Shown: piece after piece, positions 53,339 to 64,000 of the stretch | Layout of the letters: each line of letters begins with the position of its first letter | Position numbering within the stretch: position 1 is the first letter of the stretch | Assembly (NCBI GenBank): GCA_016124525.1 | Contig: WGNO01000053.1 | Location: forward strand, 27,128-91,127 | DNA: 64,000 nucleotides | Source of the DNA: Nostoc sp. RI_552 | GTDB lineage: Bacteria; Cyanobacteriota; Cyanobacteriia; Cyanobacteriales; Nostocaceae | Reading direction: 5' to 3' | Notes under the pieces: model-generated | What the model saw: only the letters and a program-made list of their open reading frames with translations | Databases searched by the model: none | Told to the model about the DNA's origin: nothing | Position numbers and translations under genes: made by a program

Positions 53339-54994
53339 TTAATTCAGTTTCCCCAGGGATTGGAGGAAACTCAAGGCTATAGATTCACGGGAAATATTCT
53401 TGACATAAGCTGCATTCAGATAGGGGAGGTATTGTGGCTTGTTAGCAACATAAGTTTGGAAGAAAGGTAAACTTAAAACATTCATGTAGTGACGTGCTTG
53501 GCAAGCATCGCCAACTAAATCTTCGGGTAATGATACTTGCTCACTTCCTGGCTTTCCATTACCAATGATAGAAAAGTGAGTTCCACCTACAAGCATCACC
53601 AGATATTTTTGGGAGTTAGTCAACCAAGAAAAGGGTTCAATTTGCTCATACAACGCCGGCGCAACAGTATCATCGCTACCACCGATAATCATGACAGGAG
53701 TTTTGATTTGGCTTAAACCAGCTTTACCAAAAATAGAGCTAGTGATGGGGTTCACTGCGATGGCTGCTTTTATGCGGTGATCCTGCAAGTTGTAGTCTTG
53801 ATTAAAGTTCTTATTCAAGGCTAAAGCACTGCATTGGAATAATAAAGACATATTCCAGGATTTTTCCAGGGTCTCTGGTGTGCAGTCTTGTGCTAATTGC
53901 TGAAAGTTAATTTTAGCCCCAGCTAAAGCTAAGGCTGTGTACCCTCCTAAAGATTGACCAAAGATTCCCACTTGTTGCAGATTCAATGGATTTTGAAAGG
54001 GTAAATCAGAGGGGTTAATGTTTTCCAGTTGATTTAAAATATAGGTCACATCTAGGGGTTGGTCTTTAAATTCATCTGGTTCTATAAGTTCACTGGGGTG
54101 TTTGTGCAATGATGCTTGCAATTGTTGAGGACCACTACCGGGATGATTAGGAACAACTACTGCTAATCCGTGGGAAGCTAGATGTGTAGCTAAATATTCA
54201 AAGTTACTGCTGTCTGTACCCAAACCATGGGAAATGACGATTACAGGAGCAGGATTGTGGACATTGGGTATGTAAACATCGGTCAATAAAAGCCGATGGC
54301 GTTTTGAGTCAAAAAATCTCAGTGTGTGTTTTTGTGGATGAAACTGTCCTTGGTTACCTAAATCTGCTAGTTTTAAGAAGTCTAGGGGTTTTGGTGTGCT
54401 AGCAGCCTCGATATTAGACTGTTGTATCACCGTTGCCATGGCCTGTTGAGTGTGACTAATTACTTTTTGTAGTTCCCTAGCTATGGTAAAGCTACGCTTT
54501 AAATCAATATGGATACTGCTATGGGGATATTTGCGTAACAGATTTAATAATGTTAAACCTCCCGGTTCAGCAGCGGCGGAAATAAATGCTGACCTTAAAG
54601 GGTAAAGTCCTCCTTGTCCTTGACTAGATTCTGGTTGTATTACTTGAGCCAAACGTTGTAGCAGAAATTCCCCTTGAGGTGTGTAGAGAAATTGAGACAC
54701 CACAGTTGGGCTTACTTTCACAGGTGTCTGTAAAATTGCAAGCAATTGTTGCAGCTGCTTTCCTGGAAGATATTGTTGATAAAGTGCTAATTCATTAGCA
54801 ACTACACCATTTTCAGCATATTTCTCCAAAGCTGTAACTGAAATGGAGGTTTCTAGGGCAGAAAAAGTCGAATAAATTCGCTCTGCTACAATGGTAGAAG
54901 CATTAATTACCAATGTTGGTAGCAGTATTGCTATAACCAGCAAGAGCGAATTTCTTTTCAGGTTGCTTGTCCAATTATCAAACAAACTATTCAT
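53339..54994 (-). CDS. DUF1400 alpha/beta hydrolase
   Basis: This 551-residue secreted or anchored protein starts with a membrane segment (about 16-34). A DUF1400 domain (about 35-200) is followed by an alpha/beta hydrolase. The nucleophile elbow is GQSLGGYTAL (Ser near 348), the oxyanion region is VISHGLGTDSSNF (near 252), the acid is in GGSDDTVAP and the histidine in GGTHFSI, so the catalytic triad is complete. DUF1400 hydrolases are a cyanobacterial speciality; the substrate, perhaps an ester or lipid, is unknown. Confidence 0.88.
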   Translation of the reverse strand: MNSLFDNWTSNLKRNSLLLVIAILLPTLVINASTIVAERIYSTFSALETSISVTALEKYAENGVVANELALYQQYLPGKQLQQLLAILQTPVKVSPTVVSQFLYTPQGEFLLQRLAQVIQPESSQGQGGLYPLRSAFISAAAEPGGLTLLNLLRKYPHSSIHIDLKRSFTIARELQKVISHTQQAMATVIQQSNIEAASTPKPLDFLKLADLGNQGQFHPQKHTLRFFDSKRHRLLLTDVYIPNVHNPAPVIVISHGLGTDSSNFEYLATHLASHGLAVVVPNHPGSGPQQLQASLHKHPSELIEPDEFKDQPLDVTYILNQLENINPSDLPFQNPLNLQQVGIFGQSLGGYTALALAGAKINFQQLAQDCTPETLEKSWNMSLLFQCSALALNKNFNQDYNLQDHRIKAAIAVNPITSSIFGKAGLSQIKTPVMIIGGSDDTVAPALYEQIEPFSWLTNSQKYLVMLVGGTHFSIIGNGKPGSEQVSLPEDLVGDACQARHYMNVLSLPFFQTYVANKPQYLPYLNAAYVKNISRESIALSFLQSLGKLN

Positions 54995-55348
54995 CGCTCA
55001 ACTGTTTCGGTGATGTTGTTTCACTAGGGGTTGGCTTTGGTAGTTATTTAGACACCCTGGACAATTAAATTAATAAGGTCTGGGTTGACTGTTCACTGGT
55101 GACTGTTGACTGTCCCCCACTTGTAGATTCCCAAATTGCGCTCTCACTGGAGGATAACAAATAAAAATTCCTTTTACTTCCGTATTTAAATGTAAGTTTC
55201 AATAAAATTAATCGGTTTTTCCAAGGGGATTACTGTGGTAAAGTTCAAATATCATCCCATAGTTAGGTTAAGAGGGAAACAAGAAATCCACTGCATTTAT
55301 TCATAAGTACAGAAATAAAATGCTGTGGAAATAGTACCTTATGTCTTG
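54995..55348. other. Intergenic region with short heptamer repeats
   Basis: In-phase GACTGTT/GACTGTC heptamers lie at 55087-55093, 55101-55107 and 55108-55114, the STRR type seen at 25804. The rest, between the DUF1400 gene start and the end of ligA, shows no coding frame or RNA gene. Confidence 0.45.
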
Positions 55349-57690
<2,342 letters not shown>

Positions 57691-58740
57691 TCAACTGTGT
57701 TCCACCTGACTTTGCATCAATCGTTGCACACTGACCAAAGCCCGATTTAACTCATAATTGCGCCTGTGGGGATTGTGCAAATACCCCTGCTGTTCCTCCT
57801 CAATCATCTCCACATCTTGAATTATTAAACCTTCAAGTAACTTTTGGGCTGTACCAAATAAGTTATTTTTAACAAATCGCCGAAACCACACAGGCAATTT
57901 GTGTAATCGCCAAAAGGAGTTTAATGATGTAAAATGAACTAAATAAGCTTTTGTTTGTGTTTGACTTACCGGACAAAATAAACAATAAATTTTAAAATCT
58001 TTCCCCAAACTAGAAACCCAATGGGGATAAATATAACTTACATCCAATGGTTCTGGGTGTAATTTTCTCAAATTAGGAAAAAACAGCTGGGATATAGACC
58101 AAATTTTATCTATTTTGTAATAACTTTGAGCTATATAATGAGCATCTACACGATGGTCATTTTCATGAATATCTTGTAAAGATGCTTCTGCCCAAGCTTG
58201 CAAATCTTGATGCAAATGTCCATGATACATATCCATCAAGTTTTCAATTAAATAAGAATAATGGGCATGGGCATTAATCACAGCAACTGAAGCAATATAA
58301 TTGAGATGTTCCCATTCTGGTAAACCCAGGGGTTCTACACATGGTTCTCCATTGCCGGGAAACAACCAAATAAAACCATCTTGTTCTTTAACTGGGTAAT
58401 GACGAATTTTACAAGTTGGTAACTTTTGATTTGCTGCTAAGTAAGGAACAGCCGCACACTCACCAGATGAATTGAAGCGCCAACCGTGATATGCACATTC
58501 TAACTCACTATCCACCACCCGCCCGTGACTCAGTTTAACCTGGCGATGGGGACAACGGTCTTCCAGGGCGTGAATTTTACCTGTATTGTCTCGATAAAGT
58601 GCGATGGCCTGGTGCCAAATTACCACATTTATCGGCTTATTGGTGACTTCACTACTAAGTGCAGCTACATACCAGTGATTTGGATTAATACCTAGCTGAC
58701 GGACATCACAGGTTTGCACCTTAGAGAAGAAAGCAGACAT
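57691..58740 (-). CDS. Rieske [2Fe-2S] aromatic-ring oxygenase family protein
   Basis: From Met at 58740 (MSAFFSKVQTCDV) the protein has 349 residues; the frame reaches 58779, but the extra 13 residues look unlike the family. The Rieske cluster ligands are Cys63, His65, Cys82 and His85 (CPHRQ and CAYHGW). A mononuclear iron site is suggested by ENLMDMYHGHLHQD near 175. This is the pheophorbide a oxygenase/choline monooxygenase-like branch found in cyanobacteria. No ferredoxin or reductase gene is adjacent, and the substrate is unknown. Confidence 0.9.
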   Translation of the reverse strand: MSAFFSKVQTCDVRQLGINPNHWYVAALSSEVTNKPINVVIWHQAIALYRDNTGKIHALEDRCPHRQVKLSHGRVVDSELECAYHGWRFNSSGECAAVPYLAANQKLPTCKIRHYPVKEQDGFIWLFPGNGEPCVEPLGLPEWEHLNYIASVAVINAHAHYSYLIENLMDMYHGHLHQDLQAWAEASLQDIHENDHRVDAHYIAQSYYKIDKIWSISQLFFPNLRKLHPEPLDVSYIYPHWVSSLGKDFKIYCLFCPVSQTQTKAYLVHFTSLNSFWRLHKLPVWFRRFVKNNLFGTAQKLLEGLIIQDVEMIEEEQQGYLHNPHRRNYELNRALVSVQRLMQSQVEHS

Positions 58741-58915
58741 ATTATAGCATAGGCTGAAACTTTTAACATAATATACCATTTTCTGAAAAATGTAGGGTAA
58801 TTTTAGGAAAAATAAAATGTCATATTTATTACAGTTACTGCCACAAGCAATTATTGTTCCAAGGTTATAGAGTATGTGTAGATGAAACAGTAACTAAATA
58901 AAGACAAAAATCTCT

Positions 58916-59383
58916 ATGGCAAACTACCAAGAAACCCTAACAAGTGGTGAAATCAACTTAGACACGGTGACTATTAACCACATAGAAGTAATTGAAAATG
59001 TCATTGAATCTTTGGAACAAGACAATAGCGCCATGGTGAGCCACAGCCCAGAAGACGGTTATGTGTGGAAATTTAACTACGGGAGTGTGGAAGTTTTCAT
59101 CCAACTCACAGGACAAAGTAATGACGATACCATAACAGTGTGGTCGTCGGTGCTAAACTTACCGGCTAAAGATGAACTCAATTTAATGCGACATCTTTTA
59201 AAAATGAACTGCACCGGTACCCTAGAAGCCCGTTTTGGTATTATTGAAAATCGTGTGGTGGTTATATCAACACGCAGTGTAGAAGACTTGTCTCCAGCTG
59301 AGGTTTCACGGTTAATTACCATTGTGGGTACCATCGCTGATGACAACGATGAAATTCTACAATCTCAGTTTGGTAATGGTTAA
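58916..59383 (+). CDS. YbjN-domain protein
   Basis: This 155-residue soluble protein has the type III secretion chaperone-like YbjN fold. WKFNYGSVEVFIQLTGQSND and LNLPAKDELNLMRHLLKMN lie in the middle, and a C-terminal VVVISTRSVEDLSPAEVSRL segment follows. Members are common in cyanobacteria, and their role is uncertain, possibly in protein interaction or stress. It is a single gene on the plus strand, 68 bp before the lipoate-ligase-like gene. Confidence 0.8.
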   Translation: MANYQETLTSGEINLDTVTINHIEVIENVIESLEQDNSAMVSHSPEDGYVWKFNYGSVEVFIQLTGQSNDDTITVWSSVLNLPAKDELNLMRHLLKMNCTGTLEARFGIIENRVVVISTRSVEDLSPAEVSRLITIVGTIADDNDEILQSQFGNG

Positions 59384-59451
59384 AACTATGATAATTCCCT
59401 TGAACTGATGAACTGATGCAAATTATCTCACTTCCACCCTTGTAAATATCA

Positions 59452-60231
59452 GTGTTGAACCCAATTAAAAATTTTGAAGGTGAGCAGGTTTGGCGACTGA
59501 TTCCCTTGCTGGAAGCTTCTGGGGATGTGCAGATGGCCATTGACGAATGGTTGTTAGAACAGCACAAATCTGGACAGCACCCCCCCACTCTAAGATTTTA
59601 CACTTGGTCGCCTCCTGCCATTTCTCTCGGCTATCACCAACGCCAATACCCCCCATTTTGGCAAAATTTAATCTGGAAAAGGAAAAAACTAGATTTAGTG
59701 CGTCGTCCCACCGGGGGTAGGGCGGTGCTGCATCAAGGTGATTTAACTTATGCTGTCATTACTTCGGGAATAACTGGTACCCGTTTCCAAGCATATGAAA
59801 AAATTTGTCAGTTTTTAATTCAAGGGTGGCGATCGCTCGGTGTTGAATTGAGTTACGGTACAGCTGGTCGGGGCTATATCCACAACCCTAACTGTTTTGG
59901 TACAGCTACAAGTGCAGATTTAGTATTATCAAATGGGTATAAGCTCATTGGTAGCGCCCAACTGCGAACCGGTGAAGTGATTTTGCAACATGGTTCCATC
60001 CGGTTACAGCCCGATGCTGAATTGTTTACTCAAGTGTTTGGTGAAGAATCTCTCCCCACCATGGAATTACCCGAAAATTTGAGTTTAGACAAAATTATTA
60101 CAGCTTTAATCACCGCAGCTTGTGATTGTTTTGCCATAAAGAAAATAGAACCAAAACCCCTCTCCCCCGATGAATGGGCTAGGGTCTACACAGCAGTCCC
60201 TAGGTGTGGAAGTTTGAATAATGTTTTGTAA
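59452..60231 (+). CDS. Lipoate-protein ligase-like protein (BPL/LplA/LipB family)
   Basis: This 259-residue protein has the biotin/lipoate ligase fold: MAIDEWLL, then PTLRFYTWSPPAISLGYHQ, VRRPTGGRAVLHQGDLTYAV (about 83-102) and the lysine-containing YKLIGSAQLR segment near 163. It should transfer a lipoyl or octanoyl group to a carrier protein, or act as an amidotransferase. The exact reaction cannot be fixed. The start is GTG at 59452 or TTG at 59455, with no ATG in frame before the conserved region. Confidence 0.85.
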   Translation: MLNPIKNFEGEQVWRLIPLLEASGDVQMAIDEWLLEQHKSGQHPPTLRFYTWSPPAISLGYHQRQYPPFWQNLIWKRKKLDLVRRPTGGRAVLHQGDLTYAVITSGITGTRFQAYEKICQFLIQGWRSLGVELSYGTAGRGYIHNPNCFGTATSADLVLSNGYKLIGSAQLRTGEVILQHGSIRLQPDAELFTQVFGEESLPTMELPENLSLDKIITALITAACDCFAIKKIEPKPLSPDEWARVYTAVPRCGSLNNVL

Positions 60232-60375
60232 ATTAACCATAAAATTGGCAAATTACTTTTTTCCATGACATTGGTACATTAGTTACAGGCGGCGAACCTA
60301 AACTATAATATCAATCCGCTGCCATAAATCCATAATTTTGTCAACTTCAACCTCATTGCTATTTTTAGGAAACCT

Positions 60376-61659
60376 ATGAACCCTGCCCTCACTCAAATTG
60401 GCGCTCAGATGTCTAACTTAACCGGCGTAAGAGCAATTATGAAAGACATTATTGAAACATTACAAGCAGGGGTAGGGCAAGAATTCATGAATTTGAGCGC
60501 TGGTAACCCCTTGATTTTGCCAGAGGTAGAACAGTTGTGGCGACACTGCACAGCGGAATTGCTCGCTAGTTCAGAATATGGGGAAGTGGTTTGTCGTTAC
60601 GGTTCTAGTCAAGGCTATGCACCGTTAATTGAAGCCCTGGCCAATGACTTTAATAAACGCTACGGTTTAAATTTGAAAAGTAGTAATATCCTCATTACAC
60701 CCGGTAGCCAAAGCCTCTACTTCTACGCCGCCAATGCCTTCGGTGGTTTCACAAACAACGGCGAACTCAAAGAAATCGTTTTGCCCCTCAGCCCCGACTA
60801 TACGGGTTATGGCGGTGTTTGTTTAGTGCCACAAGCCCTCAAAGCCTATAAACCAACTTTGGATATTGATGCAGCTGCTCACAGATTTAAATATCGTCCA
60901 GATTTCAGCCAACTATCAATTACAGAAAGCACAGGTTGTGTAATTTTTTCTCGTCCCTGTAACCCCACTGGCAATGTGCTTTCTGACGATGAAGTGAGAA
61001 AAATTGCTGCTTTGGCTACACCTTACAATGTACCTGTGCTCATCGATTCCGCCTATGCACCGCCTTTCCCAGCTTTGAACTTTACAGAAATGACACCAGT
61101 GTTTGGTGAGAATATCTTACACTGCATGAGTTTATCAAAAGTGGGACTACCCGGTGAACGCATTGGTGTGGCCATTGGTGATGAAAGCATGATCCAAGTG
61201 TTAGAGTGCTTTCAAACCAACTTGTGCATTCATCCATCCCGCTATGGACAAGCCATAGCCGCCATTGCCATTAACTCCGGTGCTTTAGCCCACATTGCCG
61301 CAGAAGTAATTCGTCCTTTCTACCAGCAAAAGTTTGCTGTACTAGAAAATACCTTAGATGCAGCAATGCCCAAGGATTTACCTTGGTTTCTCCATCGCGG
61401 TGAAGGAGCCATATTTGCTTGGTTATGGCTACAAGACCTACCTATTACTGACTGGGAACTTTACCAAAAACTTAAGCAAGTGGGTGTAATTGTTGTACCT
61501 GGTAGTACCTTCTTCCCTGGTTTGCGGGAGGAATGGCACCACAAGCACCAATGTTTACGTATTAGTTTGACCGGTACTGATGAGGAAATTGTCAAGGGTA
61601 TGAAACGTTTAGCACAAGTGACAGAACAAGTTTATCAACAGGCTATTGTCACCGCGTAG
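60376..61659 (+). CDS. Valine-pyruvate aminotransferase-like protein (class I/II)
   Basis: This 427-residue PLP enzyme has the fold type I layout. The Schiff-base lysine is Lys255 in SLSKVGLPGERIG. The cofactor ring contacts lie in SRPCNPTGN (192-200) and LIDSAYAPPFP (222-232), and the substrate arginine region is CLRISLTG near 391. The length and opening LTGVRAIMKDI match the AvtA-type valine-pyruvate transaminases, which make valine and alanine interchange. Substrate choice is inferred from the family. Confidence 0.85.
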   Translation: MNPALTQIGAQMSNLTGVRAIMKDIIETLQAGVGQEFMNLSAGNPLILPEVEQLWRHCTAELLASSEYGEVVCRYGSSQGYAPLIEALANDFNKRYGLNLKSSNILITPGSQSLYFYAANAFGGFTNNGELKEIVLPLSPDYTGYGGVCLVPQALKAYKPTLDIDAAAHRFKYRPDFSQLSITESTGCVIFSRPCNPTGNVLSDDEVRKIAALATPYNVPVLIDSAYAPPFPALNFTEMTPVFGENILHCMSLSKVGLPGERIGVAIGDESMIQVLECFQTNLCIHPSRYGQAIAAIAINSGALAHIAAEVIRPFYQQKFAVLENTLDAAMPKDLPWFLHRGEGAIFAWLWLQDLPITDWELYQKLKQVGVIVVPGSTFFPGLREEWHHKHQCLRISLTGTDEEIVKGMKRLAQVTEQVYQQAIVTA

Positions 61660-61730
61660 TAATTCCCAATTGGCCACGCTAACCTAAGTACTGGGCCCTT
61701 CAATTCAAGGGTGCTTTAGTAGCTAAAATC

Positions 61731-62414
61731 ATGGAAATGAACCGCAAAGGCGCAAAAAACCGTAACACAAAAACAGGTAACAAGGAAAAAACCGGGAAGA
61801 AAATTTCCCCAATTCCTAATTCCCAGAAACCAGCCAATCTTGATGATTGGTTAGAAATTGGTAAAATTGTTGCCCCCCAAGGTCTTTGTGGAGAGTTGCG
61901 GGTTTATCCCGAGTCAGATTTTCCCGAACGTTTTGAAGTCCCCGGAACACGTTGGTTATGGCATCCTGGTCACCAGGAACCACAACCAGTGGAGTTGTTG
62001 TCAGGACGTTATGTAGAAGGGAAAAATTTATGTGTAATTTCCTTAGCTGGGGTGGAAAATCGCAACCAGGCTGAGGCTTTACGCAATTATAAGTTGATGG
62101 TACCGGCAAGCCATCGCCCGGAATTGGGTGAGGATGAATATCACGTTGCTGATTTATTGGGAATGTTGGTGTTTATGCAGGAATCAGGGAAACTTGTGGG
62201 TACGGTTGTAGATGTGATTTCTGCCGGTAATGATTTGTTAGAAGTCAAGCTGCACGAAGAAAATGACATTGTTGAGGCAGAAAAATTACACTCCAAATCC
62301 CCAAAGCACCTTTTAATACCATTTGTCAAAGAAATTGCCCCGGTGGTAGATTTACAATGTCGTCGTATTGAAATTACTCCCCCCCCTGGGTTGCTAGAAT
62401 TAGCCCATGGTTAA
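61731..62414 (+). CDS. rimM: 16S rRNA processing protein RimM
   Basis: This 227-residue protein assists 30S assembly by binding S19. The RimM domain starts at [21 protein letters not shown] (about 40-60) and is followed by the PRC-barrel domain ([23 protein letters not shown]). The first 38 residues are a basic, low-complexity stretch ([16 protein letters not shown]) that lies outside the family. No ATG lies between it and the conserved part, so either the extension is translated or a non-ATG start is used. It ends 490 bp before the CRISPR array. Confidence 0.92.
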   Translation: MEMNRKGAKNRNTKTGNKEKTGKKISPIPNSQKPANLDDWLEIGKIVAPQGLCGELRVYPESDFPERFEVPGTRWLWHPGHQEPQPVELLSGRYVEGKNLCVISLAGVENRNQAEALRNYKLMVPASHRPELGEDEYHVADLLGMLVFMQESGKLVGTVVDVISAGNDLLEVKLHEENDIVEAEKLHSKSPKHLLIPFVKEIAPVVDLQCRRIEITPPPGLLELAHG

Positions 62415-62904
62415 TTCTGGGTTTTACCTACATCAAGGTTTATTACAGACTAAGTGTTGACGGTGGAGTGATGTAGCCAAAATGAAAAAGCCAAGTAATA
62501 AACAATATCAACATTCCACCGAAAAAAATGTCAAGTAAAAGTGAAAAAAGACCCCCAAGGAAAAACCAACATCCCAAGAATATGTGATTCAGTGAGAACT
62601 CTAAAAAAAAAGGACAGAAATAGCCCTAGCCTAAACACCGTGTCAACCTAAAAGCATTCACAGGTAATTTTCTACAGCAGTGTTGCAAATTTGCTGTGAT
62701 GGTGTTAGTATTTTTTTGGCAGGGGAAAGCACGGGCGAAAACCCCCCACCTCCCGCCAAAACCTCAGAACCTTGACAAGTTAATAGTTTCAGACCTTTGA
62801 CCATAATTCTAGAGTCTTCAGACAATGCCTGAAACAAGGTTTTAAACCTCCCCCGCCAAAATCGCCGGTGGGAATGGCTCTACAACTAACTTTTGGCGGT
62901 CGGT
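62415..62904. other. CRISPR leader region downstream of rimM
   Basis: No gene is seen. CGGTGGAGTG (62461-62470) pairs with CATTCCACCG (62512-62521). CCGCCAAAA occurs at 62753-62761 and 62853-62861 and inverted at 62891-62899, ending 5 bp before the first repeat. This end should be the leader because it lies beside the canonical repeats. Confidence 0.6.
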
Positions 62905-63969
62905 CTTTCAAATCAATGAAACCCGCTTGCGGGATTGAAACTTTAATAATTTTTTGATCCGATCATCCACTTCAGCTTTCAAATCAATGAAACCCGCTTG
63001 CGGGATTGAAACCTGTCACGGCGTTTTCGTGTCCCTTCAGAGTCCGGGACTTTCAAATCAATGAAACCCGCTTGCGGGATTGAAACACTTGCCTTCCTCC
63101 CTGCTGATAAACACCCACCTGTCTTTCAAATCAATGAAACCCGCTTGCGGGATTGAAACTTAGGCCACACTGGTCAATGGCATCCATAATTAGAGACTTT
63201 CAAATCAATGAAACCCGCTTGCGGGATTGAAACGGTTCTGGTACATTTGCTCCAAACTATCTCTAGCAACTTTCAAATCAATGAAACCCGCTTGCGGGAT
63301 TGAAACATTTATGTTTGTGGGATGTTCCCACAGGAAACCTTTTGCTTTCAAATCAATGAAACCCGCTTGCGGGATTGAAACTGATTACTTTAAATGTCAA
63401 ACTAAAGGACTTACTAAAACTTTCAAATCAATGAAACCCGCTTGCGGGATTGAAACTCGTCGTGTCCCTTCAGGCTATGGATTAGGTTGCCTGCTTTCAA
63501 ATCAATGAAACCCGCTTGCGGGATTGAAACATTTTGTGGCCATAAATGTGCACACATACGGCCCACTTTCAGATCAATGAAACCCGCTTGCGGGATTGAA
63601 ACTCCCCTACGAAAAGGTTTATTTTATCCTCGTAATGCCTTTCAGATCAATGAAACCCGCTTGCGGGATTGAAACTTAAAGCCCTTCCCATCGAGGGACA
63701 TCCTCTGCCCTACCTTTCAGATCAATGAAACCCGCTTGCGGGATTGAAACGTTGCTGAGGCTCCCATGGAATAACAAGCGTCGCTTGCTTTCAAATCAAT
63801 GAAACCCGTTCGCGGGATTGAAACTCCACTATTTGGTCTTTGGTGGTACGTATTTGATACTTTCAAATCAATGAAACCCGTTCGCGGGATTGAAACACCT
63901 TTGGCTTTCGCCGCGGTCTGAGTGGCCAAAGTCTTTCAAATCAATGAAACCCGTTCGCGGGATTGAAAC
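62905..63969 (+). CRISPR. CRISPR array, 15 repeats of 37 bp, running past the window end
   Basis: Fifteen repeats begin at 62905, 62976, 63050, 63123, 63197, 63270, 63345, 63420, 63494, 63566, 63639, 63714, 63788, 63860 and 63933. Fourteen spacers are 34-38 bp, and a further spacer is cut at 64000. Each repeat starts CTTTCAAATCAATGAA, continues ACCCGCTTGCGGG and ends ATTGAAAC, the 3' end typical of plus-strand crRNA. Repeats 1-9 are identical, 10-12 carry A to G at position 7, and 13-15 have the loop CTTG changed to TTCG. This degeneration puts the leader on the left. No cas gene is in the window, so the subtype is not known. Confidence 0.98.
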
Positions 63970-64000
63970 CCTTTTATTCCCTTCGCTTTAGCTGCAAGCA

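Noticed and set aside
62772..62800. TTGACA in the CRISPR leader as a -35 box
   Set aside because: No -10 hexamer occurs at a workable distance; the nearest TATAAT-like CATAAT is about 24 bases away.
63227..63672. Long plus-strand open frames with repeated SMKPACGIET peptides over the CRISPR array
   Set aside because: They are produced by the repeat sequence being open in that frame; the peptide periodicity equals the repeat-spacer period and no gene signals exist.
63717..63929. Minus-strand open frame with repeated VSIPRTGFIDLK
   Set aside because: This is the reverse reading of the same CRISPR repeats.

Overview
The window is chromosomal DNA of a cyanobacterium, most likely a filamentous, heterocyst-type member of the Nostocales. 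It carries phycobilisome (apcF), chlorophyll (Mg-chelatase subunit I), Calvin-cycle regulator (CP12) and myxol-glycoside (CruF/CruG) genes. It also has a glutamine synthetase promoter with a textbook NtcA site, DevBCA-type exporter genes, more than ten copies of the HIP1 octamer GCGATCGC, and 7-bp STRR repeats. No rRNA or tRNA gene was recognised.

Layout. 1-3.0 kb: tail of a membrane protein, then a zinc/manganese-type ABC importer whose binding protein is divergent from its ATPase and permease. 3.2-7.4 kb: aldehyde dehydrogenase, hisS and purU. 7.4-11.6 kb: a four-gene Gld-type ABC operon. 11.6-16.9 kb: a siderophore/iron locus (FecB-type lipoprotein, AMIN-TonB receptor, PchR-like AraC regulator). 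17-20.3 kb: RNase HI and cruF-cruG. 20.7-24 kb: rplU-rpmA, chlI and small membrane proteins. 24.4-33 kb: AbrB-type membrane protein, DUF1838, pentapeptide, VOC, CHASE2-kinase and methyltransferase genes. 33.3-39.5 kb: glnA, apcF, tlyA, cp12, a dynamin-like GTPase and small proteins. 39.7-41.3 kb: an AT-rich accessory patch with an XRE-HNH fusion gene and a cysteine-desulfurase relic. 41.3-45.6 kb: a TetR regulator facing a devBCA operon. 45.7-52 kb: cell-wall enzymes, an ECF sigma/anti-sigma pair and a second TonB receptor. 52.4-62.4 kb: truB, a DUF1400 hydrolase, ligA, a Rieske oxygenase, YbjN, a lipoate-ligase-like protein, an aminotransferase and rimM. 62.9 kb to the end: a CRISPR array running off the window.

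How the genes work together. The AraC regulator, TonB receptor and FecB lipoprotein form an iron-siderophore uptake locus, with a 16-bp direct repeat in front of the receptor as a candidate operator. The TetR gene probably controls the adjacent devBCA exporter through palindromes between them. glnA and apcF diverge, with an NtcA box placed for glnA. CruF and CruG act in sequence on the carotenoid psi-end. RpmA/RplU share an operon with a foldable leader.

Most unusual items: (1) an XRE-HNH fusion protein of unknown role in an AT-rich patch; (2) a CRISPR array whose repeat hairpin loop changes from CUUG to UUCG toward the distal end, with two spacers sharing a 14-mer and a thrice-repeated leader motif; (3) a dispersed palindromic repeat, resembling IS200/IS605 ends, whose hairpin is flipped relative to its flank in one copy and which supplies the C-terminus of devA; (4) several direct-repeat and palindromic candidate operators. 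The assignments rest on reading motifs by eye; no database search was possible.
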